DNA from: Campylorhamphus procurvoides
Lineage: Eukaryota > Chordata > Aves > Passeriformes > Dendrocolaptidae
Assembly: GCA_013396655.1 (NCBI GenBank)
Contig: WBMV01000269.1
Coordinates: 124,001-188,000, forward strand
Reading direction: 5' to 3'
Length of the DNA: 64,000 nucleotides
Position 1 is the stretch's first letter. Each line of letters opens with the position of its first letter. The notes beneath the pieces are model-generated. The model made no database searches, had not been told where the DNA came from, and saw nothing but the letters and a program-made list of their open reading frames with translations. Positions 49,111 to 61,579 of this stretch are shown here, piece after piece. A program made the translations under genes and the position numbers.

Positions 49111-50084
49111 AAGTTTTGACTATCTACCCAAAGATCAAATTGCTTTAAAAATATTAGACAGCATGGAGTACTCACCTCTACTATACACAGACCTTGAGCT
49201 TTGAATGATATACTTTTAATGCACATTCAGGAAGATTTAAATGTTAAAGATAACTGAAGAGCATAAAATAGATCAGAGAATGCCATCATTCACACGGGAA
49301 ACTTCTGCCTGATCTCTTGAGTAACAGGTCTTGTATCCAAGAGCATATAGCTACCCTCTTTTTTCTTTTGGGAATAAATAATAATCTAATTGGAGAAAAC
49401 AAGCTATTTTTTTTCTGATTTCACATCAAGAATTGACATTAAAAGGACTGCTTTTCCATATAATTTTGGATTTTTTTCTCAAATTTTACGCAGTGCAAGA
49501 GGTGATTTGGATATGCTGGAGGGAACATTTTTCAATCTTCCCTCTTCCTAGTCCACAGCTCTTTAAACACCAACAGAAGAAAGGAAAACATTGGAACTTC
49601 ACAGCATACTACTGATATATAATTAAACAGAACCCCCCCCAACTTTCTGCTAAAACTGGGAGAAGTAAAACAGCCGCTGCTGATGTGACTGAAAAGAGTC
49701 CTCTTGGTCATAAGGGGTTGTCAGTAAAGGTGGAAGGGATTTGTGAGACTGGCTGGCAATGAACACCAGGAGCTGGCAGGTCCAGCAGTGCAGCAGCACT
49801 GTGGGACTTAGTCCCAGCCCCACTGAGTACTGTAAAGGGAATGGTTGAATTAAAAGGTGCTTTGGACCCTTTTGCTTCAAAACTTTTTTTCTCTCCCCTC
49901 TTTTTCTGTTCTGCCTGAAATGTCTGAGCACAGAAAACATGAGAAGGGGACAAACAGCACCACGACTGTGGAGATGAATGACTGTTAAAGGAAAAATAGG
50001 TAATAATTAAAATTATTCTTTGCTCCTATCTGAAGACTACAATCTAATGAAAATGCTCAGTTTGTGTGGGAATGCTCTCCAGTG
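49111..50084. other. unique DNA, no gene seen
   Basis: No element recognised; a C-run occurs at about 49633-49640. Two overlapping minus-strand frames (81-96 codons) at 49.65-49.95 kb lack motifs. Confidence 0.45.
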
Positions 50085-50404
50085 TATCACAGAATTATGG
50101 AATAGTTCAGGTTAGAAGGGTCCTCCATGGATCACCTAATCCAGCCCTCCTGCCATGGGCAGGGACATCTTTCCATAGACCAGGTTCTTCAGGGTCCCAT
50201 CCAACCTGGCCTTGAGCACTGCCAGGGATGGGACATCCAGCACCTCTCTGGGAAATCTGTGCCAGAGCCTCCCCACCCTCACAGCAAAGAATTCCTTCCC
50301 TATATACAACCAAAATCTACCCTATTTCAATATAAATGCTCACCCCTTATCCTGTCACTGCAGGCCCTGGTAAAAAGACTTTCTCCATCTTCTTTACAAG
50401 CTGC
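50085..50404 (-). mobile_element. CR1 LINE 3'-end fragment, minus strand
   Basis: On the + strand this opens with TATCACAGAATTATGGAATA, AGGTTAGAAGGGTCCTCC and GATCACCTAATCCAGCCCTC. It continues with GTCCCATCCAACCTGGCCTT near 50194, GGGACATCCAGCACCTCTCT near 50231, and the upstream CACCCCTTATCCTGTCACTG block near 50341. That order is the reverse complement of a CR1 3' region. About 320 bp survive and no reading frame is intact; the small frames on both strands are shadows. Confidence 0.95.
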
Positions 50405-53178
50405 CATTCCATATCAAAAAGTTGTATTCAGGATACACATCCATGAGTTAGTGTGAAATAGTTTTTACCAAGAAAAAGGCCAGGCCTGAAAAATTGTTAC
50501 TACCCTGTACTTGTTCCAAAGAAAATTTGTCTTACCTAAGTACTTGGAAAGCATATAAGAATGCATTTTATTCTCCTCCTTTAGCAAATTCTGTACTTCA
50601 TACAGATGACTTCTTTTAAAGCCCAACATACACAGTTCCATAGAAATCTTTTGTTTTCACCTTCCATTGAGGATTTCACCAGGTGTAATTAAAGCACAGA
50701 GAAAACTGGGTTGCAGAGTGACCTAAATTCTGCTGATGAAGCCTTCCCAAAGTGCCTGTTTTTCTATTCTAGTTTCATTTAAAAGGAATCTCCTACAGCA
50801 TGGGCACATACCTGCTCTTTGTGTGGGTAAGGGCAGATCCTCCACCCACCTCACCCATTTATCCAAACCCCACTGCCATGTGCTTATATAGGAGCTCACA
50901 GACCAACATATCAATTTTCATGCCAAGGATGTCATTTACTTGTAAAACTGTGAAGTTTTGTGGACTTCTGTTGCTTCTTTTGACCACAAGCTTTTATAGA
51001 TCTTGGGTGCTCCCTTCCCATTAGGGGTAGGATGTAACAACAGAAAGAAGGAGGCAGAAAGACAGGAAGACAGAGATGAAGAGATGTTATGTTGAAAAGC
51101 AAAATAAAATTCACAAAAGAAGAAATCAGAAGTTGCAGGAAAACATGAATTGGAGAATATTACACAGCCAGGATGGGTAATGGAAGGTGGTAATGTATTT
51201 AGGGGCTGTGCAGGAAGACAGTGAACACTTAAAAAGAAACATTATTATTCTTTGCTCATCAGGAATGATGCACAGGTTGGAAAGCAGAGGTTTGGCACAT
51301 ATTTGCTTTCATTAAAACAACTTGTCATCACAACTGTATCTTGAATCCAAAACTCTATCGTCAGTAACTGATTTGTCTAAAATTCTCAATCAGTCTTTCA
51401 AAATGCAGTGATTTACACGACACTAAAACAACTGAAGCTGTCTTCCCTCCCCATTTCAGACTGCATGATAGAAGCCTGTCTGCGAGAAGTCAGGTTTCAT
51501 TTTCATTAATGACAGAGTTATTCTGGAGTAAACAGTACCCTTGGTAGAATTAACATACATTAAATTAAGGCTGTTGAATATATGAAGAGTTTCAGGCTAA
51601 ACATTTTTTTTTACTTGCATGTATTTTTTTTCCTTTGCCTATAAAAAGGATTATGAGATTATAATGAGAGTGAAATAAGGAGTGAGATAAAGAAAGTCAG
51701 TGCTAATAGGAAATATTTTATGGCTAAAATTAAGTACACAGGTTCATCCCTAGTTAAAAAAACAACTATAAAGGGAGATAGCATCTAAAACTGAATACTA
51801 ATTTACATGTTGATGCAAAGCCTCATTTACTAATTGAGTGAGCTACCACTAGACCTGAGCAATTTGAAATACTTGCTACTCTCCCTTTCCCACCTGTTCC
51901 AAACCATTCCCAGCCTATGAATATAACATCTCTCACGGCAGGTTTCTCTGCCCTCTCCAGAATGCCATCAATTATTGTTTCACCCTGTTCCCCACCAACA
52001 ATAAGCAATACCTTGATCAGAAGCTCAGGGTGCTTTTTTGATTGTCCACACTCTCTTCATTTCCAGCGCTTGCTCTCAATCAGATCAAGTGATTTCAATC
52101 TCATACTTAATTTAAAACAGATGAAGGGGGAATTTAAGATGTTTCATTCATGTAAATGCCAAATTTATAACAATGAGTATTATCTTTTATGCTGCTCTAC
52201 AGCTTAATTTCTTTCATCTAAGAGCAATAAAATAGAGTAAGCACTGAACAATCCTAATAGCCAAGCAGAATCAAATTAGGGAAGAAAAAGCTGACATCTG
52301 AATTATAATACATTAAGGTAACATTACAGCTGAATTTGAGGATAATTTCATTCAATTTGACTTCAAGAAAGCCATACTTCTTTCAGCCTTATTCCAGAAT
52401 TATACAAACAGAGAAGTGTTTTGAATTTACAAAATTATTTGTGTTTTCCTGTTAAGATATCATTAAATTGCCACTTGTGTGGCAACACCATATTGTAGTG
52501 AACATTCTAGCTTATCATATCCATTTCATTGTATAAATAAAACCAGGTTAGGAAACTAAAACAAGCTGTAAAAGTGGTTTTAGCTGCTTTAAATAGGGAG
52601 CAAAAGAGGTGAGCAAGTTTGTAAAAGGCACACTTTTGAGACAGACAGCATTTGACTGTGCAGTTTGTAGCACAATTCCTCAAAGATAAATAATAAATAA
52701 CATCAGTTTCATGACTTCAGTAATGTTCTGGACCAAAATAGGCTTGTTCTAATGAGATTTTGTTTCCAGGGAAAGTTGGGATGCATTCTCAGTTCAACCA
52801 AAGGCTGAAACACCATGGAGGGCTATGAGGAGAGAAGGAATGACTTTTATATCTGGGACAATAAAGAAGGAAGGACATTAAACATAAAACATCAGACGAG
52901 CCAAGGATAATTTTTTCTTATGAAATGGGAGTGTAGCAGCAGAGAAAGAAGGCAAGATATCCACATACTGACTGATGGCAAGTCAACCCATGATCAATCA
53001 AACAACATGGGAAGGAAGGAGACAAATCTCACAGAATCTGGCCAGTATTTCTAATAAAAATACTGCTATTGCACAAAGCACCAGTAAAATCTCAGCAGCA
53101 AAGCTCGGTGTGGTTCTGGCCACCTTTATTCAAGAGTGAAGTAAACAGGAAGAAGAATAGCAAAGGCTTAACTCTCAC
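50405..53178. other. unique DNA, no gene seen
   Basis: No named element. A modest conserved-looking patch around 51480-51560 includes a CATTTTCATTAATGACAG phrase. T-rich runs occur near 51606-51632. Confidence 0.4.
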
Positions 53179-53395
53179 AGTGATCAGGAATGTCTTCAAT
53201 GAAAGATGAAAACCACACAGCAAAACCCAAAAGAAGAGCTGTGACTCCTCCAAGAGTGAGCTGGATTAAAAAACCCAAAGCAAACAAGACTGGAAACATG
53301 TTCTTAAGCTTTGGGATAAAGCCAGCACAAGCACAAAGGAACAGGCACCATTCACTAATAAATGCAGCCCATAAATATATTTGAATTTCAGAGCA
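53179..53395 (-). other. candidate minus-strand exon encoding two hydrophobic helices
   Basis: On the minus strand, the acceptor TTGTTCTGCACTTCAG leads into a 217-base open segment ending at a strong donor (CACT|GTGAGAG). The translation begins CSEIQIYLWAAFISEWCLFL and includes LGFLIQLTLGGVTALLLGF, two likely membrane helices separated by a PKLKN-type loop, then an acidic FIEDIPDH end. The third codon positions and lack of odd residues look coding-like. I cannot assign a family. T-rich DNA can produce such readings by chance, so this stays a candidate. Confidence 0.28.
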
Positions 53396-54748
53396 CTGAA
53401 GTGCAGAACAACCTTCCAAGAAGAGCAGTGAGGGGAAATGGCTTAACTAGATTTAGAATGAAAATTAATCATTTTTTTAATCCAGCATCACGTGGTATCA
53501 TTATATAGCCTTGGATGGTGGTAGCAAAGCTCTTTCCCAACCCTGTGTTGCAGTCACACTCAGAGCCCCTCAATGCAGTCTTGGCAGGTACTATTAAAAT
53601 GCAAATATTATTCTTTCTCTCAAGAACAATTAAAAACCACTTTCAATGCCAGTAATGGTACAGCAACATATTTTCCTCCCCTCCAAGGAAATTAAGCCAC
53701 TTGCTGAATGCTGAACTGACTCTTCCACTGCTAATTTCATTTGCTGTCCTCAAAGCTGAAGGGAACCTCTCCCCTCCAACCCCTTTGGGTTTGGATCACA
53801 GTAAAGAGAACTTAAACAATCCCTGAACCTTCTTCACAGAAGTTCACTGTACATCTCCCTGAACTACTGCATTTATCTTTAGCACAGGTCTCCAAAGGAC
53901 ATAATCCACATTATGGACTAATAGCCTGTAAAACTGCATTTTATGAACTGCAGCAGTTTTGAGCAATAAAAGCAGAATCAATGGACTCAAGCTGATAACA
54001 TTTCTTTCTTACTTTACACTGGAATTTAGTTATTTTTAATATTTTTTAAATATTGTCCTGCCTGGAGTCTACAAATCTGTGCTTACAGCTAGAGATGATG
54101 CATTATTGCATAAACATTCTGTTTACCACCAGACTAGAACCAAAATTTTGTAAATTAGAATATTAATGTATGAAAGTCAGGAGAATCAGCCTTTTGTCTT
54201 CTCCTCCTATTTTCTTCTCCTCTCCCTTCTCAAACCCCTACTCATTCACCTCACTACCCAAAAAAAATCCAAAAGAAAAAACCCCAAAAAGGACAGCTCA
54301 CTGCTATTTAAGGAGCTTTAATCACAAATGTATCACTTTACTGTAATCAAAATCATGCTGATGTTCCTTAGAGCTGCATAAATGTTTGTCTGTTTAGGTC
54401 AGAGACTCAAGCACCCACAATCAAGCACAAGTCAAAAGATAAAATACATTAGTGCAAAATATTGAACAGTTCTTCAATCACTCTCTGCACTGTTTGAACA
54501 TCAACTCTAACTCCACAGACTATAAAAATTAAGACCTTTAGCTGAGCAGATGCTTAAGTGAAGGGTATTATTAAGAACCTGCCCAGAGCAGGACTTATTT
54601 TCCCTCTTTTTTCAGAAACTACAATCCTTATGAAACCTGCTAATTATATCACAGATCACAGGGAAGGAAAAAAAGTCTCCAATCACCAGTGTCTTTGGCA
54701 GTCTCATCTGTCCTGGAGAGGCAGGAAATTCTCATCTGCTCAGATGGT
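53396..54748. other. unique DNA, no gene seen
   Basis: No element recognised. A purine-rich low-complexity patch lies at about 54258-54292. Confidence 0.45.
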
Positions 54749-54836
54749 GGCAATTGGTTTTACTCCAAAATACGAGCAAGTCACACAAACCTGGCAATGG
54801 GGTTTACTCCAAAAACAAGAGCAAGACACACAAACC
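54749..54836 (+). repeat. tandem duplication, two 44-bp units
   Basis: Units 54749-54792 and 54793-54836 share GGCAAT, TTTACTCCAAAA, GAGCAAG and ACACAAACCTG at a constant 44-base offset, with a few substitutions. A weaker third partial unit may follow (GGTTTCTCC at 54851). Because 44 is not a multiple of three, the duplication shifts frame, which argues against coding. Confidence 0.88.
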
Positions 54837-55749
54837 TGTCACTTGCAAGAGGTTTCTCCTTACACAGCACATCAGAACTCTTCACCAACCCCCAGCATTC
54901 ATTTTATCCAAAGTTTTGTGTTTTGAAGACAAAATAAATTTTTTGCAATAGAAAGATGGAAAAAAAAATTCCTAACAAGCTTCTGCTTAGCAGCAAAACC
55001 CCCAGACAATCCTGCTCCACTTGCTCCTCCATTCCCAGTCTTGCCACCTGTCCATACTGGTACCAGTCACACTCAGAGCTCCAGCATGGCCTGGGAAATG
55101 TCTGCTGCTTCCACCTGACTTCTGGGATGCAGCAACTCCCCTTCTACCTATTCCCTTTAAGCCTTTTATATAACCCAAACACTGCACCTTTGAATTCCAG
55201 TGTCTCCTTAATTTTATTTACACAACAGAGTGCAGTTCCAGATGACTCACCTCAGCCATCTTTGTTTGAAAAAGGACATGCAGGGTATCTTCATGCAGTG
55301 AAAATACTTGGCTATTTGAGGTTTTTTTTTTCATTCACTCCTAATTCTGGAATTTTGGGGGAGTTACTGGAGCCTTCCCATTTCAGAGAATGAAATAATA
55401 CCCTGACATGAGCAGTTAGCAGCCACCCTGGGAGGTGCCAAGGAAAGCTGCCCAGAACACACAGCACTGATGTGGCAGAGCACACTGAACATCTCCTGAA
55501 AGAAGAAGATACCCAGGCCACACATCTCAGCAGGCTGCTCAGAAGGGCTTTTGTCACAAAGGAACTTCCAATAGCACAGGAACAACACTGACAACCAGGG
55601 AGAGAAAACAAAACCAGACTAGGATCTTCATCAATGCAACCACGCCACAGTTCAGTGATTTTTCTCAAAACTCAGAAGCTGCAACAAGCTATTAATGAAT
55701 GTTTAGGAAACTCCCCAGTCTGACCATTAATGAGACTGCCTAGCAGTCA
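54837..55749. other. unique DNA, no gene seen
   Basis: GC-richer than the window average, with open frames on both strands (145 codons at 54956-55393 +, 118 codons at 55312-55668 -), none with a recognised domain. Confidence 0.4.
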
Positions 55750-56162
55750 TGTTCCCAACACCAGAGACTTTCCCTGCTGGCACCAAAGCCTTTCCCAGCA
55801 GTGACCCCAGGGTGCCCTGTTTGACTCCCTGCTGTCCCACTCACCCAGTCACACCAGGTTTCCTTACCAGAGTCCCAGAGATCTCCTTCCATAAAGCCAT
55901 TTATTCACAGGGCAGTAACAACCCCTTCTGACACCTCCAATGGGGACCCCACTAAAGAACCCCCTGGCTTTTATCCCCTCCCAGTCCAAGCCTCACCTGT
56001 GCCACAGGTCCCCTTCGTTATGCAAAGGGTGGGCAGTTCACAAACTCTCACCCACAGCTCAATCTGCAGCTCCCACCAGCCACAGAACTAGTATTTGTAA
56101 AAGAAGAAGCTGTTTATTATTAGAATTGAAGGGTTAATAAACCTCGTGGGACTTCCCAGGCA
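55750..56162 (-). mobile_element. possible old LTR, minus strand
   Basis: Read on the minus strand there is a TATA-like GGGGATAAAAG (about 55968-55978) followed some 65 bases later by AATAAA (55900-55905). That spacing is typical of the R region of a retroviral LTR. A TG start (56162/56161 read inward) and a CA end (55751/55750) are possible. A consensus kappa-B sequence, GGGACTTCCC, lies in the would-be U3 at 56148-56157. No matching direct repeat flanks the ends and no named family is recognised, so the ends and the identity are uncertain. Confidence 0.33.
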
Positions 56163-56769
56163 CTTTTAGTTATGAATGGAAAAAGCTTACATTTTTTTGC
56201 AAAGGGCAATAGGGTGAAAAGACAGGTTTGGTAATCCTGCTGAGGGAGGTGAAGGTTTTGTTATGCATTAAAAATGCCAGGAGGAATAAACAGCTAGATA
56301 TTGTTGGTGAAAATGACATAGCAAGATGAAGCAATACTCTCTATTAGGATCACTTTTTGAGATATTTGTTAAATGGAAAGGAAGTAACTAAACGTGCAAT
56401 TCTCACTCTCTTCTCCCTTAAAAAGAAAGCAAGTCAGGCGCAACTGTGCTTAAATTGCAGTGGAGTAATGTGAGGGTATGGAGGAAGGCAACACATGAAA
56501 CCAGTCCTTAAATTATTCTGGACTCATCTAAACATTCAAGCAACTCAGGATTTCATAGGGAAAAGAAAAAAAAAGAAACAACTGATATTCCATGTAAGAA
56601 AAACTAGCTAATAAAGCATCCAGCCCTTCAGGCTGAACCTGAGCCATCAGAAGAGCTGTATGGTAATTTGGCCATTAACCTTTCCAATGTACATTCCACG
56701 AGCCACCTGAAGCAGGAATGGAGGTACAAATGCAAAATAGGAAGAAGACTGCCTGTTGTCACTGGGTTT
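56163..56769. other. unique DNA, no gene seen
   Basis: No recognised repeat or gene. Confidence 0.45.
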
Positions 56770-56960
56770 AACATAAGTTATGTGCAGCTCTAAATGTCAA
56801 CATCTAATCAAGCCTAATCTATTATTGATCTCCTTTTTTGTTTGCAAAATATTCATCTGTGACACAAATTTCCATCAGCTTTGATTTCTCGAGGCACACC
56901 TCTCAAGTACAAAATACATCTATTGGACTATAGCTATTAAAAATAATTTCCTAATTTGCT
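56770..56960. promoter_or_regulatory. candidate conserved non-coding element
   Basis: A compact unique block with AATCTATTATTGATC (about 56816-56830), TTTGTTTGCAAAATATTCAT (56836-56855), TTTGATTTCTCGAGG with a CpG, and AATAATTTCCTAATTTGC. A forkhead-like TTGTTTGC and several TAAT cores are present. Enhancer role inferred. Confidence 0.33.
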
Positions 56961-59739
56961 TTAATATAATGAAAATCCACTGCAGCTAAGGCCTCAGGAC
57001 ATTACTTAAAATCAAAACCACTTGTTGCAAAATTTGCAAGGAAAATGATTAGGAGTAAAGTGAATAGGCTAACACAAAACCACAAAATTTGCAGTAAGAA
57101 AGTTCCTAATCCACCCATTTTTACACTGTTGGGATGAGCAAGTCCCACATGTAAAAGGAGCTCCCAGAACTGAAGGAGTCCCCGTGGCTCACAGAGCACA
57201 TCAGGGAGAGCTGATTCCCATGGCAGTGGCAATCCAAGAGCTAGCCAAGGTTTCTGCTCTCAGTTTCTGCTCTTAAGAGACCAGGTACACAAAATGGTAA
57301 GAAAGTTAAAAATGACAAAAAAGAACCATGAGTTTCACTGAAAGCCAAGGTGCTGTGTCTGCCTCTGCCACCTTCTTGTGAGCACAAACCCCCCAGTTCC
57401 TTGGAATATGCACTGGGTGTCACAAACCAACCACCTAAACTAAAAGCATTGGCTTTAACTCTTCTCCTCAGAACAGTGGCTGTAAAAACACAGGAGGTTT
57501 AGTCAAAAGAATACTGAGAAAAATAGTAGTTTTGAAGAGACTCGACACTGAAAAAGGTAACTGTGCTTTCAGGCTAATGTTTGCACAGAGCCAAGCATTA
57601 AACAAGGGCCACAAGAAAGGCTGGATTCCTTCCAACCATTATTTCCCTGCACTAGAGGAGATGCCCTGTAGGCAGTCTATGAAAAAATGGAGTCTAAAAT
57701 ATCATTATATTCATCTGCATCAAGAGGAGCCATTAATGGCACAGACTACCATCTGATTTTCTGGCTGACTTTTACAGCCCCAAATTTCTTTAGTTTCAGC
57801 CTTTATATGATGCTTCTCTAGCAGACCATGTCTTCAGTGTGCAGGGTACACACCCATTCCTCTCCCTTTGAATACAACACATACACACCATTTTAAAAAA
57901 GGCAAATTCCCACCCTCAGCATGAGATGTTTATCTATAACTCTTAGAGAAGAAAATTAAGCTAATCCTTTCTGAAATTTGGGTTCTGGAAATCTGCAGTG
58001 TCCTGATTTTTTTATATCACATACCAAAATCCCAGGGTAACCATTCTTACTGTTGTCTCAGCAGGAAGAGAATTTGGGTTTCCATCACATCTCGTGGCAG
58101 GCTGAATGAGAGTTTGGCTGAGAAGCTCCTGCGTGCCACAGCTCTCATCATGTTTCTTCACCCCTAAATACCAACAGGATTCGTGTTTATCTAAATTAAA
58201 TGTTCCTCTAAGAAATAAAGCCTACTAAGCTAAATGATTAAATCTAAAAGAACCCTCTAAGTGGGTGTTTCTACTGTGTCATTCTGGCATGGAAGTGTTT
58301 AGCTAATTCTGCAACACAAACAAAAGCAACCTAACAAAGGTTTTACATTTCCTTTACCTTCCTTCTCAAAGGTCTTCAATAGCCACACAAACCAGAGGAT
58401 GAAGGGCTAGACATTTTTATATGGCCCCACTTTGTTTAACAGAAATTGCTGGATTCAAACCACACTTTGAAATATGAATCCCTCCTCCAAATGCTTTTCC
58501 TGCAATCAATTTCCAGCCACAAATACTGGAAGCACTACAGAAAAAAAGCCCAGGTCTCCTTTGATTTATTTCTTTTAATATGTCCAAAATATATTTGAAC
58601 AATTCTAAATTTTAGCAGACTTTTTTTCTGTAGAATATGATTTTAAACCAGCAGCTTGAACCCAATGAGAAGACTGGGGAATTCAGGAAGATAACCACTT
58701 TCCCCAAGATTAAAATGCTAGTGCATTATTTTATGGAATGAGTTCTAATTCGTTCTTTTATTCCTTCATTTTAAGCTAAGAAGCAACCAGCAGTGAGAGA
58801 ATACAGATTACAGCAGCAAATGCACTCCAACCAGGGATCCCCATCCCAAACAAATCCCTCATTACATGCATCAATGACACTCTTTGCTATATGGGACTTT
58901 CCCCCTTTGGTTCGAGGTGCAGAAGCCACTAAAAGGAGTGAGAAGGTGGAGTAAACACACCTTTTAACTCTGTCCTCTTGCTGTGTGTGCAGCTCCACTG
59001 AGGTTTGCTGCCTCCTCTTCTCTTTGCACAGGAGGGACACAGCACTGATTTTGAGCCAGAACCTGTAGAATTTCAAGCCCACGCTGGTATGGAGGAATGC
59101 TGCATTATCAGTGCAGTGAACATATGGCAATGTGTATTAAAATGTTCGCTCTGGGTTGTTTTGCTTCTCTTGGTGCTTCTCACATAGGTGTGGCTTGTGC
59201 TGTTCCACAGAGCAACCCAACTCATCAACTGAGAATGATTAAACCACCTCTCAAGAAGAAAAAAAAATCTATCAGCTTCTTAGAAATCTACCTAACAACA
59301 AACCAGGAATTTCTATTTCTGTTTAGAGGCAAAATAGGTTTTAAATCCTCCAATTATTTACAGAAAGGTATTCTTCTTTTCAATCTAATCTCCTCATAAA
59401 ATAAAAGTATTTGAATTTAAAAAACCAACCCCACTGGGCTGTCAAAAGAGAGGGCAGTCAATAATATTACAGCATTTTTTAAATCTAGTCTTACTTCAAA
59501 GATAAAATACCCTTACTTTCTTTAAAAACACAGAATAATAATTGATGCTTTATATGCCTAGAAGGGGAGTAGATTAAAAAAAAAAGTGATAGTAGGTGCT
59601 GGCTTGAAGGTTGAGGCATACTATGACATACTGGGAAATAATTGTTTAAAGAGCAGAAAACTATTTGTACAGTATCATAAATCGCAGGGGGGGAACCACC
59701 CATGCATTGTTTGGGCAGTGTTTTTATTATCTATAAAAT
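56961..59739. other. unique DNA, no gene seen
   Basis: No named repeat. The minus-strand frame at 58771-59130 (119 codons) and the overlapping + frames at 59005-59399 have no recognised domain; the + frame runs into an A-rich tract near 59259. Confidence 0.45.
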
Positions 59740-59880
59740 TACCTACAGCACCATGAAAATACCTTCATTTGTTCAAATTAATAAAGCTCTAATTATTAAT
59801 TAACACCGTTAGCAATCTGTTCAGCACATTTTTATTTACAAGATGATTTAATTTATCCCAAACACAGATATCCAAGACAA
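59740..59880. promoter_or_regulatory. candidate conserved non-coding element
   Basis: A short unique block packed with AATTAATAAAGC, TCTAATTATTAATTAACACC (59788-59807) and GATTTAATTTATCCC cores, and one CpG in CACCGTTAG. Multiple adjacent homeodomain-type cores in a non-repetitive setting suggest a regulatory element. Confidence 0.35.
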
Positions 59881-61579
59881 TAAGGGATGGAAATGTTAAC
59901 AGGAAGAAGTACTGTGATGTGTGGGTGAGGCAATTGAATCAGCAAAACTTTCCTGCAGGCTAGGAAAACCTTTAGGGGGTTTTGCTGGAACAATTTTGTT
60001 GTTGGGTTTGTTTTTGGTTTTTTTTTTATACAAAGGATTAGCCAGCTTCAGATATCCATATAAAACATGCAGCTGATTTAAAGCCCAGATTGGTCTCCCA
60101 GCTTTGTAACACATTAAAATGGCTGCTGGATGAGCTGAAGTGATTTCTCTTTAATGATTCTTTGGAACAGCCTTGTTCTTAGACGTGGGAATGATCAATA
60201 ACCTACCTACACCAAAGGTGCTGCAAGACTGGCTATGGGAGCATCCCTGGAACCAGCAGGAGGATAGCTGGAATAAGTGTTGGACTGCAAGGCTAAGGGG
60301 ATCATAATAACAAGAAACAAGCTAATGATAACTTCACTGTTAATTTTTCCCCACTTTGGTATGGTCCAGGAAAAAATCCTGCAAATAATTTCATGTTTTT
60401 ATCATGCAAGAGAAATCTTGTCAGCAGAAGTTCTCAGTTCCAACGCCTTTTCATAAGGATTGACACATCATTTGCAAGTTCAAAGCCAGCTTCTGAAGGT
60501 GGGCTATTCACAGCAGAGGGTTTCCTGGGGACCTCTCCAGCGTGACAATGTGGTACCCAGAGGTCAGGGTAGATTTTGGACAAACGATTTATGTATCTAC
60601 TTGTCTATTCCCATCCTATTTACCATTCCCTCTGTCCCAGAGCTCAGCATGTTAACAGAAAATGGATATTGACTGACTCTGTATCTCATTGACAAACAAT
60701 TTACTGAACTTTGAGACTTTTCTGAAATTCTCAAGTGAAAAGTCTGGCATCAGATATCCTCAACAAACCCTTAGGTACAGTTCAGATCTCAAAACAAGTA
60801 TCTGGAAACAGAGATGAGATTTTCATTAGAAAAACTGAATTTCTTACATGCTTTTTCCTTCCCTCTTTTCCCTTTATAAACCACTTGACTTGCAATAAGA
60901 ATTGTTACCTGACCAAAGAGTTAGATTTGCAGAAGAATGAGAATGGTCATTCTGTATCAAACCTTGTAACATTCAGCTTAAATTTTGACTTGCCTCCTTT
61001 CTCAACAAGGCCAAGTTGTAGACTTTAGGAAACACTTCAGCTCCTCTGCTGTGCTTTCACACCTGTAAATTACATGAAAACTCCTGTACTGGTTTGGGTT
61101 TAAACTATATCTGCTTAAGCTATGCATTTTTTTTTACATTTAATATTTCCATACCAATAATTTTCATTTTTCCAAAGCAACAAGGCATCCAGACAGCTCT
61201 CAGTGCTGCCAAACATGACACCAGGAATGTATCATCATCCTCCAGCAGAAAAACATCACTTTCATTCAGAGAGAAGTTCAGTCACCACAAACACTGAGTC
61301 CTGAGTCTCCTTACTGTGACAGAAGAATTCTGAGTGCTCTGCTCAGAAAGAGCACTTAACTCTGGTGGGCTGCACTTATATAAAAATAAATATGTGAATA
61401 CAAATAAGCCAACTTCTTTGAACTGATGAATAACTCAAGGTCGTTAGTAATCTGCCTGATATTTTAATACCAGAATGGAAAAGCTTTATTACCTACTTCA
61501 AGCTACCCAATTTACATCAAGTGTAATTATTGTGAAAATAAAGGCTACAAGAATTTCAGAACTGACACTTGATGACTAG
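59881..61579. other. unique DNA with a G/T-rich low-complexity patch
   Basis: A G/T-rich low-complexity stretch lies at about 59993-60028. The remainder has no recognised gene or repeat; T-run near 61128-61136. Confidence 0.45.

Noticed and set aside
55402..55587. Possible minus-strand exon (good acceptor, open frame, weak donor)
   Set aside because: The donor GG|GTATTA is weak, and its phase does not match the downstream candidate exon at 53179-53395.
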